A stretch of DNA of 64,000 bases from Holophagales bacterium (GTDB taxonomy: Bacteria > Acidobacteriota > Thermoanaerobaculia > Multivoradales > JAGPDF01). The position numbers were made by a program, and so were the translations under genes. The notes beneath the pieces were generated by a model. It worked only from the letters and a program-made list of their open reading frames with translations. It did not search any database and had not been told where the DNA came from. The stretch spans positions 4,433,501 through 4,497,500 of the forward strand of contig CP064972.1 in assembly GCA_016699405.1 (NCBI GenBank), in the 5' to 3' direction. Below are positions 36,564 to 44,533 of this stretch, one piece after another (within the stretch, counting starts at the first letter, position 1; every line of letters starts with the position of its first letter).

Positions 36564-37094
36564 TCAGGGAGCTCCGGGCAGCGTGTAGTCGAGCGCATAG
36601 CGATGGACCCCGCCCTCGATCTCGATGGTGAGCGTGCCGCCGATCCCGGCGAGCTCGCCCGTGCCGGAGTCGGGGACGATCGACACCTCGAGCGATCGGC
36701 CGTCCTTCGTCATCAGCCCACGGTGGTGCAGGACGAACGAGCCACGCCGGCCGGCGAGCACGCCGTTCACCCGCTCGATCGCCACGTAGACCGCCGAGGT
36801 CTCGACCGTCGTCTGCGCCGTGAGCATCTGCCCGAGACCCGTGCCCTCGAGGTCGCCGTGGAACTGCTTGTCGATCGACATCCGCCCGAGGCGGTCGTCA
36901 CTCGCCGGCCCGTCGAGGGAGAGCGGACGGATCTTGACGTCGAAGGTTCCGGTGGCGTGCATGGTCTGGGCTCCTGTGGCGGCAGCAGCGCTTTCGGCGC
37001 CTGCCGGGAAAGCGGTCGGAATCGGCGTGGCCAAGGCGATCAGGGCGACGAGGATCGCCGGGCGGCGACGGAACGACAGGGTGTTCCAGGGCAT
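36564..37094 (-). CDS. Secreted DUF3224 family protein
   Basis: The 176-residue product has a signal peptide (about 1-35) and then the DUF3224 pattern: HATGTFDVKIRPLSLDG, RMSIDKQFHGDLEGTGLGQML, VYVAIERVNGVLAGRRGSF, FVLHHRGLM, VVPDSGTGELAGI-like SIVPDSGTGELAGIGG. The family is a small beta-barrel of unknown role. GGAGGAG precedes the ATG at 37094. It is divergent from the AraC-type gene. Confidence 0.8.
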   Translation of the reverse strand: MPWNTLSFRRRPAILVALIALATPIPTAFPAGAESAAAATGAQTMHATGTFDVKIRPLSLDGPASDDRLGRMSIDKQFHGDLEGTGLGQMLTAQTTVETSAVYVAIERVNGVLAGRRGSFVLHHRGLMTKDGRSLEVSIVPDSGTGELAGIGGTLTIEIEGGVHRYALDYTLPGAP

Positions 37095-37173
37095 CGAGAT
37101 TCTCCTCCATTCGGCTTCGAGCGCGGAGCGAATGCTAGCCTTCGCCCCGCGAGACCGATTGAACGAACGCGAC

Positions 37174-37992
37174 ATGCTCCGGCCGAAGCTCGACCCGCCG
37201 CGCGGCGTGCTGCACGCCCGTGCCCAGCCGTTCTCCCCCGGCTACGGCCGATACTGGCCCTGCGACGAGCTCGCCCCGTTCGTCGAGCACTTCTGGACCG
37301 TCGCCTGGGACGAGCCGACGCCGGTGACGCGCGAGGTTCTGCCGCACCCTTCGGTTCACCTGGTGATCGAAGCCGGAGCCTCCGCCGTCGCCGGTGTGCC
37401 GGCCGGCCGCTTCAGCCGCCGGCTGGAGGGCCAGGGGCGCGTGCTCGGCACGAAGTTCCGTCCGGGCGGCTTTCGCCCGTTCGTCGCTCGGCCGATCTCG
37501 ACGCTCACCGCCCGGACCGTGCCCCTCGTCGAGCTGTTCGGGCCGTCCGCCGAAAGCCTCGAGGCGGAGGTGCTGGCGCTCGCCGACCCGGCTGCGGGGT
37601 TTGCCCTCGTCCAGTCGTTTCTCCTCGACCTCCGACCGCACCGCGATCCGCAGGCCGAGCTCGCCGCGCGCATCGCCGAACGCGCCGCGACCGACCGCGA
37701 CATCGTGCGCGCCGACGAGCTCGCCCGCGCGTTCTCGCTCTCCCTGCGCGCGCTCCAGCGCCTCTTTGCCGACTACGTCGGCGTGCCGCCCAAGTGGGTG
37801 ATCCAGCGCTACCGCCTGCACGAAGCCGCCGAACGCATCGCCGCCGGTGGACTCGGCGACGGAGCGACCCTCGCTCACGACCTCGGCTTCGCCGACCAGG
37901 CCCACTTCATCCGCGCCTTCAAGCGCGTCGTCGGCCACGCACCCGGCGAGTACGCCGAGCGGCTCGCCGCATCGACCGATCGCGCTGGCTAG
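37174..37992 (+). CDS. AraC-family transcriptional regulator with DUF6597-like sensor domain
   Basis: A 272-residue protein starting MLRPKLDPPRGVLHARAQ. The N-terminal ~160 residues (FVEHFWTVAWDEP, LPHPSVHLVIE, KFRPGGFRPF) match the DUF6597-type domain of AraC regulators. The C-terminal double helix-turn-helix has FSLSLRALQRLFADYVGVPPKWV and DLGFADQAHFIRAFKRVVGHAPGEY. An in-frame ATG at 37132 would add 14 residues, but TAGCCT at 37135-37140 looks like the promoter -10 box and argues for 37174. Its stop overlaps the convergent lipase stop by four bases. Confidence 0.85.
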   Translation: MLRPKLDPPRGVLHARAQPFSPGYGRYWPCDELAPFVEHFWTVAWDEPTPVTREVLPHPSVHLVIEAGASAVAGVPAGRFSRRLEGQGRVLGTKFRPGGFRPFVARPISTLTARTVPLVELFGPSAESLEAEVLALADPAAGFALVQSFLLDLRPHRDPQAELAARIAERAATDRDIVRADELARAFSLSLRALQRLFADYVGVPPKWVIQRYRLHEAAERIAAGGLGDGATLAHDLGFADQAHFIRAFKRVVGHAPGEYAERLAASTDRAG

Positions 37993-39713
37993 CCGGCGAG
38001 AAACGCGGCGAACGTCGCGGCGTTGGCGGGGAATCCGCCGACGGAGTCGGTTCCGGCAACGTTCCAGCTCGTCAGGTGGGCGAGCAGGTTGACCTGCCGG
38101 GCGTCGAGGTGGAGCTGGTCGATGGTGAAGTAGTTCGGGAACATCTCGTAGTTCCACGGCTCGACGTCCATCCAGGCGCGCACGGTGTCGTGCAGGCGAC
38201 CGCGCCACCACGAGACCGGGTGCAGGTAGACCCAGAGCAGGTCGACCGTGCCGGCGGACACGCCGTAGTGCGGGTTGGCGGCGACGGGGACGTTCGACTG
38301 CACGGCCAACGCCGTCGCGCCGGCGCGAGCGCGCGTCCAGAGCTGCTGTCGCAGGTCGTCGAAGGTCGCGCGGTCGAAGACCTGATTGAACCGGAAGGGG
38401 GAGCTCGGCGAGATCCGCACGTAGCGCGCCTGCGTCGCGCTCCACTCGAGGCCGAAGAGCGGCGGCAGATCGGAGTCGACGACGACCTCCGAGCCCGGCC
38501 CGGCGACCGAGAGCTGCGTCTCGGTGTTGACGAAGGCGACGATCTTCTTCAGTCCCCGGCGCAGCAGCGGCATGATCCCCTGGTTCTCCAGGTTGCCGCC
38601 GTCGCCCATCAGATACGGGCGCGCCGCGTTGCGCGGCAGCTCGGCGGCGTGGGCCACCGGCCAGTAGGTCAACTGCGGCACCATGTCGTCGAGAAAGTGG
38701 ATCCCGCTCTGGTGGGCCAGATCGAGCACGGCGTAGACGAAGGCGACGCTCGACAGTCCGGCGAGATCCGAGAGCCGGAAGCGCGAGGCCGGCGCCGGCA
38801 CACGGAAGCGCCGGTCGGCGGTCACCTTCTGCGGCGCGACACTGCCCAGTGCGAACGGGTCGATCCAGCCGCCGCCCAGGTCCGCGCTGCCCGGCGCCCC
38901 CGGCGAGGGAGGGCCCGCGTGCGAAAACGTGGGCGGGATACCGGCCACCATCGGCGTCGTCTCGAGCTCATGTCCGACCTCCCACGATGCGGCGGCAACA
39001 CCGAAGCGTCCCGAGGAGCCGAGGCTCGCCGACGGCGACGGCGGGTAGAACAGCGTCGAATTGGTGATCAGGTAGGGGCGGCCGGGGCGCGTCGTCACGA
39101 AGTCGCTGGCCCCGAGCTTCGGGTTGTGCGCCAGGATCACCTTCTCGAGCCACCAGGGCGTCCAGGTGAAGTAGCGCGGCGGGTCGTCGCCGAGCCCGAA
39201 CGGGGCGAGGACCAGCTCGCCGATCGCCCGTGGCCAGAGCTCCGAGACCGGTACGCCGGCGTGATACAGCTCGACCGCCATGGCGAGCATCTCCTCGAGG
39301 CCGAGACGGGTCGCCGCCGACCCGATGGCTTGGGCGTCGAGGAGGCCGAGGTCGTCGACCGGACCTCCGCCGTCCCATCGCAGCCGCGCAGGATCGAGCT
39401 CGAGCGGCCCGAGAAGCGTCGCGTCGGGGAGGGTGAGCGGCGACCAGTTGAAGAGCGTCCCCGCCCACGTTCCGCCAGAGACCGTCGACATCCACCCGAG
39501 CTGGTCGAGCAGACCGAGCGACGAGAGTGCACGCAACTCGCCCATCGCCGCCGAAAGCGAACGCGACCCGCCTCCCGAGATGCACACCCCCGCCCAGGGC
39601 GGACCGAACCCTTCGGGAGCAGCGACTCTCTCGGGGAAAAGGTCCTTGCCGTCCGGCAACGGATAGAGCGACGCATCGAGCTGCGCCGGCCATCCTTCGG
39701 GTCTCGGAGTCAT
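37989..39713 (-). CDS. Cytosolic phospholipase A2 / patatin-like lipase
   Basis: A 574-residue protein with the oxyanion-hole region GVCISGGGSRSLSAAMGE, the nucleophile region STVSGGTWAGTLF (SGGTW as in the cPLA2 group, where the patatin form is GxSxG), and the catalytic Asp in YLMGDGGNLENQG. It has no signal peptide, so it acts in the cytoplasm or leaves by another route. GAGGAGGGAGA precedes the ATG. It would cleave acyl esters of phospholipids or lysophospholipids. Upstream the convergent or divergent neighbours (AraC regulator, sigma factor) give no hint of its role. Confidence 0.85.
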   Translation of the reverse strand: MTPRPEGWPAQLDASLYPLPDGKDLFPERVAAPEGFGPPWAGVCISGGGSRSLSAAMGELRALSSLGLLDQLGWMSTVSGGTWAGTLFNWSPLTLPDATLLGPLELDPARLRWDGGGPVDDLGLLDAQAIGSAATRLGLEEMLAMAVELYHAGVPVSELWPRAIGELVLAPFGLGDDPPRYFTWTPWWLEKVILAHNPKLGASDFVTTRPGRPYLITNSTLFYPPSPSASLGSSGRFGVAAASWEVGHELETTPMVAGIPPTFSHAGPPSPGAPGSADLGGGWIDPFALGSVAPQKVTADRRFRVPAPASRFRLSDLAGLSSVAFVYAVLDLAHQSGIHFLDDMVPQLTYWPVAHAAELPRNAARPYLMGDGGNLENQGIMPLLRRGLKKIVAFVNTETQLSVAGPGSEVVVDSDLPPLFGLEWSATQARYVRISPSSPFRFNQVFDRATFDDLRQQLWTRARAGATALAVQSNVPVAANPHYGVSAGTVDLLWVYLHPVSWWRGRLHDTVRAWMDVEPWNYEMFPNYFTIDQLHLDARQVNLLAHLTSWNVAGTDSVGGFPANAATFAAFLAG

Positions 39714-39962
39714 CGTCTCCCTCCTCGCGTCGAGTCGCGGGCCGCGGCGCGATGCCGAGCCGAGCGCGACCCGCCTAGACAAGAGAGACGAACGACCGGC
39801 GCGTTCCGGTCGCCGCGAGCTCACCGCAGCCGCTGCGCGGGCGGGCGAATCCACACCGCCGCGCTCGGTGATCCGCCGCCGAATCGTCATCCGGGACGCC
39901 TTGACTCCGCCAGATCCCGCCCCTAAGCTGGCGACCATCTCTTGACGCAGTGAGGTCGGGCC

Positions 39963-40589
39963 ATGGGGACGGATCGCTTCGGGACCGAGGCTGAGGCCGG
40001 CGACGGCGAGCGAGAACCGCTCGGCGAACGCGGCGACGCCATGCCACGTCCGGCAACACGTTGGGCGATCGAGCGGCTGTTCGCGCGCTCGGTGCCGGCG
40101 CTCATGCGCTGGGCTCATTCCCGACTTCCGCGGCACGCGCGGCGGCGGCTCGACACGGCCGATCTGGTCCAGGAGGCCTGCGCCGGCGCTCTACGCCAGC
40201 TCACCGACCTCGACCAGCGCGACCCGGCGCAGGTCGACCTCTACCTGCGCCAGTCGATCCGCAACCGCATTCGTGACGAGATCCGCCGGGCGCGCCTCGG
40301 CGAAGTCGCCTCGAGCGAAGGGCTCGCCCCGATCGACCCGCGCCCCTCGCCGCTCAACGAGGCGCTCGAGTCGGACGAGCGACGCCGTTTCCGTCGTGCG
40401 CTCCTCCGGCTCGACCCGGACGACCAGCAGCTCGTCGTCGGCCGCCTCGAGCTCGAGCTCGACTACGAACAGCTCGCCCGCGCCACCGGCCGGCCGACCT
40501 CCGAGGCCGCCCGCTGCGCCGCCCGGCGCGCCATGCTGCGCCTCGCTCGGAAAGTCGGCGAGCTCGACCGCCAGGAACGGGCGGGCTGA
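39963..40589 (+). CDS. ECF-type RNA polymerase sigma factor
   Basis: A 208-residue sigma-70-like protein: region 2 holds LMRWAHSRLPRHARRRLDTADLVQEACAGAL, and region 4 holds RALLRLDPDDQQLVVGRLELELDYEQLARATGRPTSEAARCAARRAMLRL. This is the ECF-like type common in Acidobacteriota and Planctomycetes. The first 26 residues are charged and may not be translated; an ATG at 40041 (MPRPATRW) is the alternative start. No anti-sigma gene is beside it, but a SpoIIE-type phosphatase is encoded 360 bp downstream. Confidence 0.85.
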   Translation: MGTDRFGTEAEAGDGEREPLGERGDAMPRPATRWAIERLFARSVPALMRWAHSRLPRHARRRLDTADLVQEACAGALRQLTDLDQRDPAQVDLYLRQSIRNRIRDEIRRARLGEVASSEGLAPIDPRPSPLNEALESDERRRFRRALLRLDPDDQQLVVGRLELELDYEQLARATGRPTSEAARCAARRAMLRLARKVGELDRQERAG

Positions 40590-40641
40590 ACCCTCGCGCC
40601 GCGACCTTCTTGCAGCCGCACGACGAAAGGACGATCGAGAG

Positions 40642-40776
40642 AAAAAAAGCGGCGACGTCGGGCTCGGTAGCCCATCGCCGCCGGAGGAGGGTCGCCGCCG
40701 GGACCGCGGGTGCGGTGCCGATCGACTGGGCAAAGCGTACGGGCACCGTCTCCGCTCGCCTATGGCGCGAGTCGCA
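40642..40776 (-). ncRNA. Candidate structured RNA element, copy 2, ending in a strong terminator
   Basis: On the minus strand it runs from TGCGACTCGCGCCAT to a hairpin GCGGCGA(..)GGGCT-loop-AGCCC(..)TCGCCGC (40649-40681) followed by seven T. It aligns over its whole length with 26192-26330. The conserved core on the minus strand is GGTCC, CGGCGACCCTCC and TCC just before the hairpin. No minus-strand gene precedes it within 1.4 kb, since the SpoIIE-type gene lies on the plus strand, so the terminator should belong to a short transcript. The rest of 40590-40948 holds a palindrome GCGGGTG-CCGA-CACCCGC (40849-40866) and the promoter of the next gene. Confidence 0.5.
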
Positions 40777-40935
40777 GCCGCGTTGTGGGCTTCGTCGCAA
40801 CCCATTCGGCCCGGAGCGACCGTCCTTCCCGCGAGTCGCTGTCGTCGAGCGGGTGCCGACACCCGCGACGGCAGGAGGGAACGACGGAGGCTCAGCGACC
40901 GCCAGAGACGGAAGAACCCTTCTTGCCCCCTGCCG

Positions 40936-40941
40936 TATCCC
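40936..40941 (+). promoter_or_regulatory. -10 box of the SpoIIE-type phosphatase gene, leaderless type
   Basis: TATCCC lies 13 to 8 bases before the ATG at 40949, with no Shine-Dalgarno sequence. Confidence 0.4.
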
Positions 40942-40948
40942 CTGACAG

Positions 40949-42145
40949 ATGGTCGAGCGTCGAATCCAGCCACCGCACACCCGGCCGCGACGGTACCTCC
41001 GCCTGCTCTTCCTCTCGGCGGCAACCGGAGCGCTGGTGGGACTCCTCATGTGGCTGGGCGAGCCCCGGTCGTCGCTGCGCATCGGAATGGCACTCGCGGC
41101 CTACGTCGGCTGTTGGATCTTCGTCGTTTCCGACCTTCTGCTGACCGCCGCAGGGCGGCCCATCGCCCGCCTCGAGCGCACGCCGCGGGCAATCGCACTG
41201 TTCGCCCTGTTCTTCGCCGCCGGGGCGCTCGGCTGGCAACTCGCCGCGCTGACCGTGCCCTGGCTCACCGGAGGACACTGGCGGATCGCCAGATTCGACT
41301 GGCGCATCGTGATCGCCCTCGGCGGCGGTCTCGGCGCGCTGTTCGGCGTGCTCCTCTACCTGATGGAGCGTCTGCGCGACAGACTCGCCGACAGCATCGT
41401 GCAGCTCAAAGAACAAGAGCACGCCGCGCGCGAGCTCGCCACGGCACGCGAGATCCAGCAGCGCCTGCTCCCTCCCGAGCAGCTCGGCGGCGACGGCTGG
41501 GACCTCGCGGCGCGCAACCTCCCGGCCCTGGTGGTCGCCGGGGACTTCTTCGACCTCTTCCCACTTGCCGACGGATCGCTGGTGCTCGCCGTCGGCGACG
41601 TCGCCGGCAAGGGAATGGGGGCAAGCCTGGTGATGGCGTCGGTCAAGGGAATGCTGCCGTTCGTCGCCGCGGGCCGGCCGCCGCACGAAGCGCTCGTCGA
41701 TCTCAACCGGCGCCTGGTCGATCGGCTGCTCGAAAGGCAGTTCGTCGCGCTCTGCCTGATCTGCTATCGGCCGGCGACCGGGGAATTCGAGCTGGCCAAC
41801 GCCGGCTTGCCCGACCCCTACGTGCTGAGCCCTGGCGACCGACCGCGTGCACTGACCGTCGACGGCCCGCGTCTGCCGCTCGGACTTCGCGGCGAGGTCG
41901 CCTATCGACCGCTCGCCGACCGGCTCGACCACGGCGAGCGGTTGCTGGTCTTTTCCGACGGTCTGCCGGAGGCGATCACCGCGGCCCGCGAGCCACTCGG
42001 CTATGCCGCGCTCGAGGAGCTGATGCTGGCGCTGCCGCCGACACCGCAGGCGGCCGTCGCCGCGCTCTTCGACCGAGTCGAGGCCGTGAGCCCGCCGCCA
42101 CGCGAGGACGACTGGACGGCTCTCCTGCTCGAACGCTCGCGCTGA
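40949..42145 (+). CDS. Membrane PP2C-type phosphatase (RsbU/SpoIIE family)
   Basis: The 398-residue protein has four membrane segments (about residues 18-145), a coiled linker (LKEQEHAARELATAREIQQRLLP) and a SpoIIE phosphatase domain. The domain has the metal-binding residues in VVAGDFFDLFPLADGSLVLAVGDVAGKGMGASLVMA, LANAGLPDPYVL, and LLVFSDGLPEA. Such proteins dephosphorylate anti-sigma-factor antagonists and so switch sigma factors on. The ECF sigma gene upstream makes a link attractive, but ECF factors are not the usual target. Confidence 0.9.
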   Translation: MVERRIQPPHTRPRRYLRLLFLSAATGALVGLLMWLGEPRSSLRIGMALAAYVGCWIFVVSDLLLTAAGRPIARLERTPRAIALFALFFAAGALGWQLAALTVPWLTGGHWRIARFDWRIVIALGGGLGALFGVLLYLMERLRDRLADSIVQLKEQEHAARELATAREIQQRLLPPEQLGGDGWDLAARNLPALVVAGDFFDLFPLADGSLVLAVGDVAGKGMGASLVMASVKGMLPFVAAGRPPHEALVDLNRRLVDRLLERQFVALCLICYRPATGEFELANAGLPDPYVLSPGDRPRALTVDGPRLPLGLRGEVAYRPLADRLDHGERLLVFSDGLPEAITAAREPLGYAALEELMLALPPTPQAAVAALFDRVEAVSPPPREDDWTALLLERSR

Positions 42146-42213
42146 TCACCGCGATACCGCGTCGGCTCATCCGCCCCGGCCTGACTCGCCAGCCGACCGC
42201 CCCGGCGGGAAGA

Positions 42214-42564
42214 TCACCCTGGCAACGTGGTGGGGCGGCTCCGCTCGCGCCACGATGCCCAGACGGGCCCGGTCAGGAACACCGCTGCCGAACCCAGGAA
42301 GAAGCCCGGAACGAAGATCGCCGCAAGGCTCAACAGGCTCGTCGGCGAGTGTCGATGGGCGATCGCCACCGTCGCCGCGACGAGGCAGAGGAGCCAGTAG
42401 ATTCCCATCGGCAGGCTCCACGCTCCGAGCGCCGCGAGTCCCGACGAGTGCACATAGCGGAGATCCACTTCGGCGGCGGCGATTCCCACGGCCGCGGCAA
42501 CGACGACGAAAGCGGCCATCGCACCGATCCACGAGAGCAGCCAGATGACGACGAGTTGCGCCAT
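42214..42564 (-). CDS. Small membrane protein of unknown function
   Basis: A 116-residue protein with three hydrophobic segments (VVIWLLSWIGAMAAFVVVAA, MGIYWLLCLVAATVAIA, LLSLAAIFVPGFFLGSAAVFL) and a short basic tail. GGAAGGGAGG lies at good distance before the ATG. I do not recognise a family. It is convergent with the phosphatase gene. Confidence 0.6.
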   Translation of the reverse strand: MAQLVVIWLLSWIGAMAAFVVVAAAVGIAAAEVDLRYVHSSGLAALGAWSLPMGIYWLLCLVAATVAIAHRHSPTSLLSLAAIFVPGFFLGSAAVFLTGPVWASWRERSRPTTLPG

Positions 42565-42709
42565 GTCGCGCCTCCCTTCCTACCCATCCGGTCGGTCTGC
42601 CACGATGCCGCGCTCGCATCGACGCGGTCCGCGGGCTACCGGCTCGGCCAGCTCTTCGTCACGGTAGCACGCCCCGCCCGAGAACATCCGGCGCTCAGGG
42701 AGCCAGGAG

Positions 42710-42927
42710 CTACGTTCCGGCCCGCACCGCCCGCGCCTGCTCGACCTCGGTGAAGAGCCCCTTGAAGAGCGCGCCCGAAAGGTAGCGCTCACCGGTGTCG
42801 GGCAGCACGACGACGATCGTCTTGCCGACGAATGCGGGCTCGAGGGCGAGGCGCAGCGCCGCAGGAGATGCCGACCAGGATCCCCTCCTTGGCCAAGCGC
42901 TGCGCCACGGCGAGCCCGACTCCATCG
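42710..42927 (-). pseudogene. C-terminal remnant of a cysteine synthase gene, frameshifted
   Basis: On the minus strand one frame encodes DGVGLAVAQRLAKEGILVGISCG and, after a frame change near 42860, another encodes LRLALEPAFVGKTIVVVLP and DTGERYLSGALFKGLFTE before TAG. These are the last ~70 residues of a CysK/CysM-type enzyme. The rest of the gene is missing; its upstream side is fused to a decayed partner-family gene. Confidence 0.85.
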
Positions 42928-43530
42928 AGAGCGCGATCAGCTCGACGGGCAGCGCGCCGGGGTCCCACTCGAGGCCGAGCCGGGTCGTCGAGTCGCCCGT
43001 GAGGTCCGGATTGGCCAGAACCGCGCCATTCGTCGTATTGATCGAGTAGATCTTCCAGTTTCCCAGAGCCGACTGGCCGGAGAAGAAGTAGCGGTCCCCA
43101 GACGCGTCGAGCGTGTCACCGCCCGACGTCGTCGAGAGCGCCGCAGCGGCGATCGGCGAGCCGAGGAGGGTCACCCCTCCGGTCGCCGGGTTGATCGCCG
43201 CCAACTGCCGGTCGCCGGCGCCGACGCTGGCGAGGGCGTAGAGCACTCCTTCTCCATCGTCGTACTGCAGGCCGTTGATCGCGGTCGAGCCGCCAGTCGC
43301 CGGATCGAGCTGGTAGAGGCGCCAGGTGGTGCCGCTGTCGTTCGAGCCGACGAAGAAGTAGCGGTTGCCGACGGTGTCGAGCGTGCTCACGCCGCTCGCC
43401 GCAAGCAGCGAGGCATCGCCGTTGATCGGGCTGCCGGGCAGCGTCACCGCACCGTTGGTCGCGTTCACCGTTCCCACCTCGCGGTCCTCGGTGGGGACGA
43501 GCGCGAAGGGGACGAGGTTCTGCCCCCACG
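42928..43530 (-). pseudogene. Decayed copy of the partner-family secreted repeat protein
   Basis: The frame encodes NLVPFALVPTEDREVGTVNA, two blade repeats (GNRYFFVGSNDSGTTWRLYQLDPATG, GVLYALASVGAGDRQLAAINPATG) and GLEWDPGALPVELIAL, in the same order as in 20617-21615 but with one repeat fewer. The signal peptide is not intact, and at the 3' end the frame runs into the cysteine synthase remnant instead of stopping. The 278 bases from 43531 to the fasciclin gene hold no gene that I recognise. Confidence 0.8.
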
Positions 43531-43808
43531 CCGCGAACGACCCGGCAGAGGCACCTCCATCGCTTCCAGCCGCTGCATCGCGAGCCCCGCCGCTCCCCCC
43601 GCAAGCTCGTGGCCTCGGCGTTGGTCGGCTCCACGAACTTCTGCGACGTCTTCACCCTCCCCGACAGCGCCCTCGGCACGGATCACCCGTCACGCGGCGA
43701 ACCCGAAAGGGCCCGCAAGCTCGAGTGCCTTCGGCGACCCGCCGAGAAACGGAAAAGGGGCCGGAACACCCCGCGGCGTCCCGGACCCCAGGCGGGAGGA
43801 CCGCGTCC

Positions 43809-44291
43809 TCAGTTCGGCATCAGCACACGGTCGATGACGTGGATGACGCCGTTCGAGGCTGCAATGTCGGTCTTCACCACGTTGACGCCGTTGACCTGGA
43901 CGCCCCCTGCGGTGGTGATCTTGAGCATGCCGCCCTCGACCGTCTTGGCCTCGGAGAGTTTCACCACGTCGGCCGCCATCACTCTTCCTGCGACCACGTG
44001 ATAGGTGAGGATCTTGCCGAGCTTGGCCTTGTCCTCGAGCAACGCGTCGAGTGTGCCGGCCGGCAGCTTGGCGAACGCCTCGTCGGTGGGCGCGAAGACG
44101 GTGAACGGGCCCTTGCCCTTGAGCGTCTCGACCAGCCCGGCGGCCTGAAGAGCGGTCGCCAGCGTCTTGAAGCTGCCGGCGGCGACGGCGGTGTCGACGA
44201 TGTCGGCCGTCGGCTTGGCGTAATTGCCGGCCTGGGCGACGCCGGCGGTGACGAGAGCGAGCGCGAAAGCGAGAGCGAGCTTGATTCGCAT
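43809..44291 (-). CDS. Secreted fasciclin (FAS1) domain protein
   Basis: A 160-residue protein with a signal peptide (about 1-21, VAQA) and a single FAS1 domain: DIVDTAVAAGSFKTLATALQAAGL, the H1 motif GPFTVFAPTDEAFAKLP, ILTYHVVAG, and the closing SNGVIHVIDRVLMP. The length is typical for stand-alone bacterial FAS1 proteins. They are linked to adhesion or matrix functions, but no partner is evident here. Confidence 0.95.
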   Translation of the reverse strand: MRIKLALAFALALVTAGVAQAGNYAKPTADIVDTAVAAGSFKTLATALQAAGLVETLKGKGPFTVFAPTDEAFAKLPAGTLDALLEDKAKLGKILTYHVVAGRVMAADVVKLSEAKTVEGGMLKITTAGGVQVNGVNVVKTDIAASNGVIHVIDRVLMPN

Positions 44292-44533
44292 GGGAGTTGT
44301 CCTCGGAGTTGTCGGGAGTCGCGACAGGCGATCCCGCCTTCCTCACTCCCTACGCGGGCACCCGCGATCCAGACGAGCGGTGCGCGCATTTCGTCGCGCC
44401 ACCTGCCCGTGCCAGTCGACGCCGGAGACGACCACACCCTCACCGCAGGTGCTCGGGCCCTCGGCGCCAGCCGGCCCATCCGGGGCACACGGGGCTGCGG
44501 CGGGGACCGGTCCGCCGCAGCCGCAGGGCTCGC

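Noticed and set aside
40354..41082. Minus-strand frame across the second structured element as a protein gene
   Set aside because: Although a few residues (GP.GDPP.AA) recur at the 26192 copy, the two frames do not stay open in step and the hairpin-plus-T-tract explains the conservation better.
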